The notes below the pieces were generated by a model, which ran no database searches, was not told the origin of the DNA, and saw only the letters and a program-made list of their open reading frames with translations. The position numbers were made by a program, and so were the translations under genes. DNA of 64,000 nucleotides from Enchytraeus crypticus (Eukaryota; Annelida; Clitellata; Enchytraeida; Enchytraeidae): assembly GCA_905160935.1 (NCBI GenBank), contig CAJHZI010000293.1, forward strand, positions 821,501-885,500, read 5' to 3'. Within the stretch, counting starts at the first letter, position 1; every line of letters begins with the position of its first letter. Shown here in pieces: positions 61,862 to 64,000 of the stretch.

Positions 61862-61990
61862 CTGGCTACAGCCAGTGGCAATGTCGGTAAGATATTAGAT
61901 CGCGGATCAGTATGTGTGGGGTTAAATCATGGGCTCTCCCGTCACTGATATCGCTTTTATTGAGGAAACTGACGCTAACATTAGCTTTTT
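61862..61990 (+). repeat. SINE-A copy
   Basis: Plus-strand copy. The B-box is degraded (GGGGTTAAATCAT), so it is probably inactive. Confidence 0.7.
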
Positions 61991-63224
61991 AAAGCAGTTA
62001 ACTAAGGGAATATCAGCCTTATTTGTAGATTCGCATTAGTAACTTTCTTATCCAGAAAAAGCAGCGTCGATTATTCAGTAGGAGTTTAAATTATTTTCAA
62101 GATCAGTAGATAATAGATATTGTACGATATCAGTCTTTAGAGGATGTCGATTGTAGTTAGTGAAGATAAGTTAATCATAATCAGATCTATTAAAAGAAGA
62201 AAGCTAACTTTAGTGTTAGCTTTCTTACTAAAATTAGGCCTAATAGCGCATAAAGTCCGATGCTTTGACTGAACTTTGATCCATTTCCTTCAATCAAGCA
62301 TGATTATGAACAACTTAGCTATCTAAGTTGTATATTTCGATTGAAGTTTTGTATGTGTAAATAGGAAAGCTTAGTTTTCTTTATTAGAATTTGTCACAAG
62401 TATTTAAATTATCGAGTATTCAGAATTATTGGCCTCTCTTTAGAATTATTAGAATTAATGGCCTCGTGTACCATGACATACACGTACATGTAATTCAATA
62501 TAGACACCCACATTTGAGAATCTTTTCGAAATTCCATGAGTAGAAAATATAAATTCAATTAAAGACTAACTGCTTTGTTATCGAGCAGGTGAAATACCAA
62601 ATCTTAATTAAATCAATTTCTGCAGATAACAATTTAAATCCTTCCAATGAATCCGGTCTTTTGACGTATTGACAAATAGAATCAGGCATGAAAAGAGATC
62701 CAGATGATACAAGAGGATTTTCAATTCAAAGATGTTATATAGATCGCATGGAACAACTACATGTACATGTGTCAATATTCCCAAACTCAATTGGCAAAAA
62801 ATATTTGCTCTCTCTTGTGTTTTGCCAAATAGCAGATGCAAGGTTCATATTCCTACTCATAGTCTGCCTTTACATTTACAAAAGAGCATTTATTTGACAA
62901 TTGAGCTGTTAGATATAGAAATAAAAATAATATTTAATTTACCTCTCCCGATTTCTGATTGTCGATTCTTACGATAAGATCCTGTTAACGGTTTGACTAT
63001 TCTGTAAAAACTTATAGAAATATTTAGGCAACTGAGTGAATACACGAGCTCATAGATGACAAAGGAATTTTCTGTCAGAAATTCTTCAACGCACGGAGGT
63101 TCGAATTCGAACTAACCGACCAGAGAATTAAGTTTTACACCCAAAGCGGGAGTTTACAAAGCAAAAACTGACAAAGGTAACGGAAAACTATGTCAGAATT
63201 CAGTCTTTTTAAAAATAAAGGCTA

Positions 63225-63395
63225 CATGCGGTGTGGGTATTGGGTAAGGCATATCATTTTCTATAGGGGTTAACTGGTTGATCTATGGAGTGCGCCATTT
63301 ATGAGCAAAAAAGCAGACTCCTGAGTATGAATATGAACAATGAACCAGCCACTTGGTAAAACACTAGAGAGAGAGTGAGAGAGAGAGAGAGAGAA
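63225..63395 (+). repeat. E repeat: dispersed element related at its end to the LINE tail
   Basis: It shares GGGGTTAACTGGTTGATCTA, GGAGTGC, GCAGACT and a CCAGCCACTTGGTAAAACAC end that leads into (AG)n. Other copies: 20,340-20,492 (+, VIRMA intron 32) and 37,440-37,582 (+, intron 12). The terminal 'ACCTGCCACATGGCAGA' resembles the LINE 3' end, so it may be a non-autonomous partner. Confidence 0.55.
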
Positions 63396-63775
63396 TACGT
63401 AATTTTGGAAACTTTAGGAATTTTTATATGCCATAAGCTCTAGCTCTTCTCAAACTTACATTTCTTTTAATACACTGAATCATATCTCAGTTGTTTGAAA
63501 GTGCTAGATAATTAGGTTGCTTCAAACTCCAAAAGAGGGTAAATGGTAATGTCCCAAGTCGGGAGTAAAATATCCAGGACTCTGCCAACTCTAGTTCAAT
63601 ATAGTATCCTAGATAAGTGCATAGAAGCAAATTCCGGTTGGAGGGAATATGTCCGATCAATGCTCGGCGACATGCTTCATTTGTCTGCTTCAATATCTAA
63701 ACATCGTGCTGAACTTTAAGGAGACATTACAGCAAGCTAAAGATGGAATATTTGTGCTGCAGAATTCATTTATCA

Positions 63776-63980
63776 ATCATCATCATCGTCGGCATCGTCT
63801 TCCTTTGAATTCCGTTTCCATTCTTTTTAGAAAATTTTGTACCAATTTCTGAAGCGCGCTCACCATATGAATGTACTTTCTGACTTTGGTTTGGAGATAG
63901 TGCTTTGTCGCCTTTTAGACACGTGCAGTTCGCGGTTGTTCTGTTCTTCAGTAACCCGGATATAAGACGGCAATTCATCC
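63776..63980 (+). repeat. F repeat copy at window end
   Basis: Plus-strand copy with a shortened middle. The core reads CGCCTTTTAGACACGTGC. Confidence 0.65.
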
Positions 63981-64000
63981 ATTTATCAATCGGTATAATC

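Larger units (their letters stand above)
60262..64000. other. Upstream of the visible ARRDC exons; repeats only
   Basis: Contents are a 17-bp tandem array (60,807-61,026), an F repeat (61,530-61,815), a SINE-A copy (61,862-61,990), an E repeat (63,225-63,395) and a second F repeat (63,776-63,980). I searched the minus strand for the arrestin N-terminal motif (about 35 residues ending one base into a codon) and did not find it. Confidence 0.55.

Noticed and set aside
60262-64000. First ARRDC exon within the window
   Set aside because: No minus-strand frame shows the arrestin N-terminal motif with the required phase-1 donor; repeats dominate the interval.

Overview
The window is strongly AT-rich animal nuclear DNA. 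Two intron-rich protein genes lie on the minus strand with GT-AG introns, among many tRNA-derived SINE-like repeats, LINE 3' ends, MITE-like elements, minisatellites and (AT)n, (AG)n and (GATA)n tracts. There is no bacterial, organellar or CRISPR-like organisation. The proteins point to a bilaterian invertebrate, and the repeat style would suit a lophotrochozoan such as a mollusc. The taxon is an inference; nothing in the window proves it.

Layout: 1-13,239 has no gene I can support. It holds SINE copies, perfect palindromes, an inverted-repeat element (3,400-4,290), two minisatellites (8,867-9,350 and 10,125-10,640) and a fold-back element (12,171-12,592). 13,902-46,069 (minus) is a complete 41-coding-exon Virilizer/VIRMA gene. 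I joined it exon by exon; the exons sum to 6,207 nt with no phase conflict, giving 2,068 codons plus stop. 46,070-48,781 is the upstream region, with duplicated segments, a SINE copy and nested hairpins. 48,782-60,261 (minus) holds the last six coding exons of an alpha-arrestin (ARRDC-like) gene whose first exon or exons were not found and probably lie beyond 64,000. 60,262-64,000 is repeat-rich DNA without a recognisable exon.

VIRMA is the scaffold of the nuclear N6-methyladenosine (m6A) mRNA writer complex, working with the WTAP, ZC3H13, HAKAI and METTL3/METTL14 homologues. ARRDC proteins are cytoplasmic trafficking adaptors, usually for NEDD4-family ubiquitin ligases. The genes share a strand but show no operon-like spacing and no evident functional link.

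The most notable points are an RS-rich insert and an Ala/acidic insert in VIRMA, a stop codon formed by the donor of its last intron, an ARRDC tail without PPxY, LINE 3' ends that carry the (AG)n microsatellites, a hAT-like MITE with an intact 8-bp target duplication in VIRMA intron 1, and a SINE ending next to an ARRDC splice donor. I found no convincing new multi-gene system.
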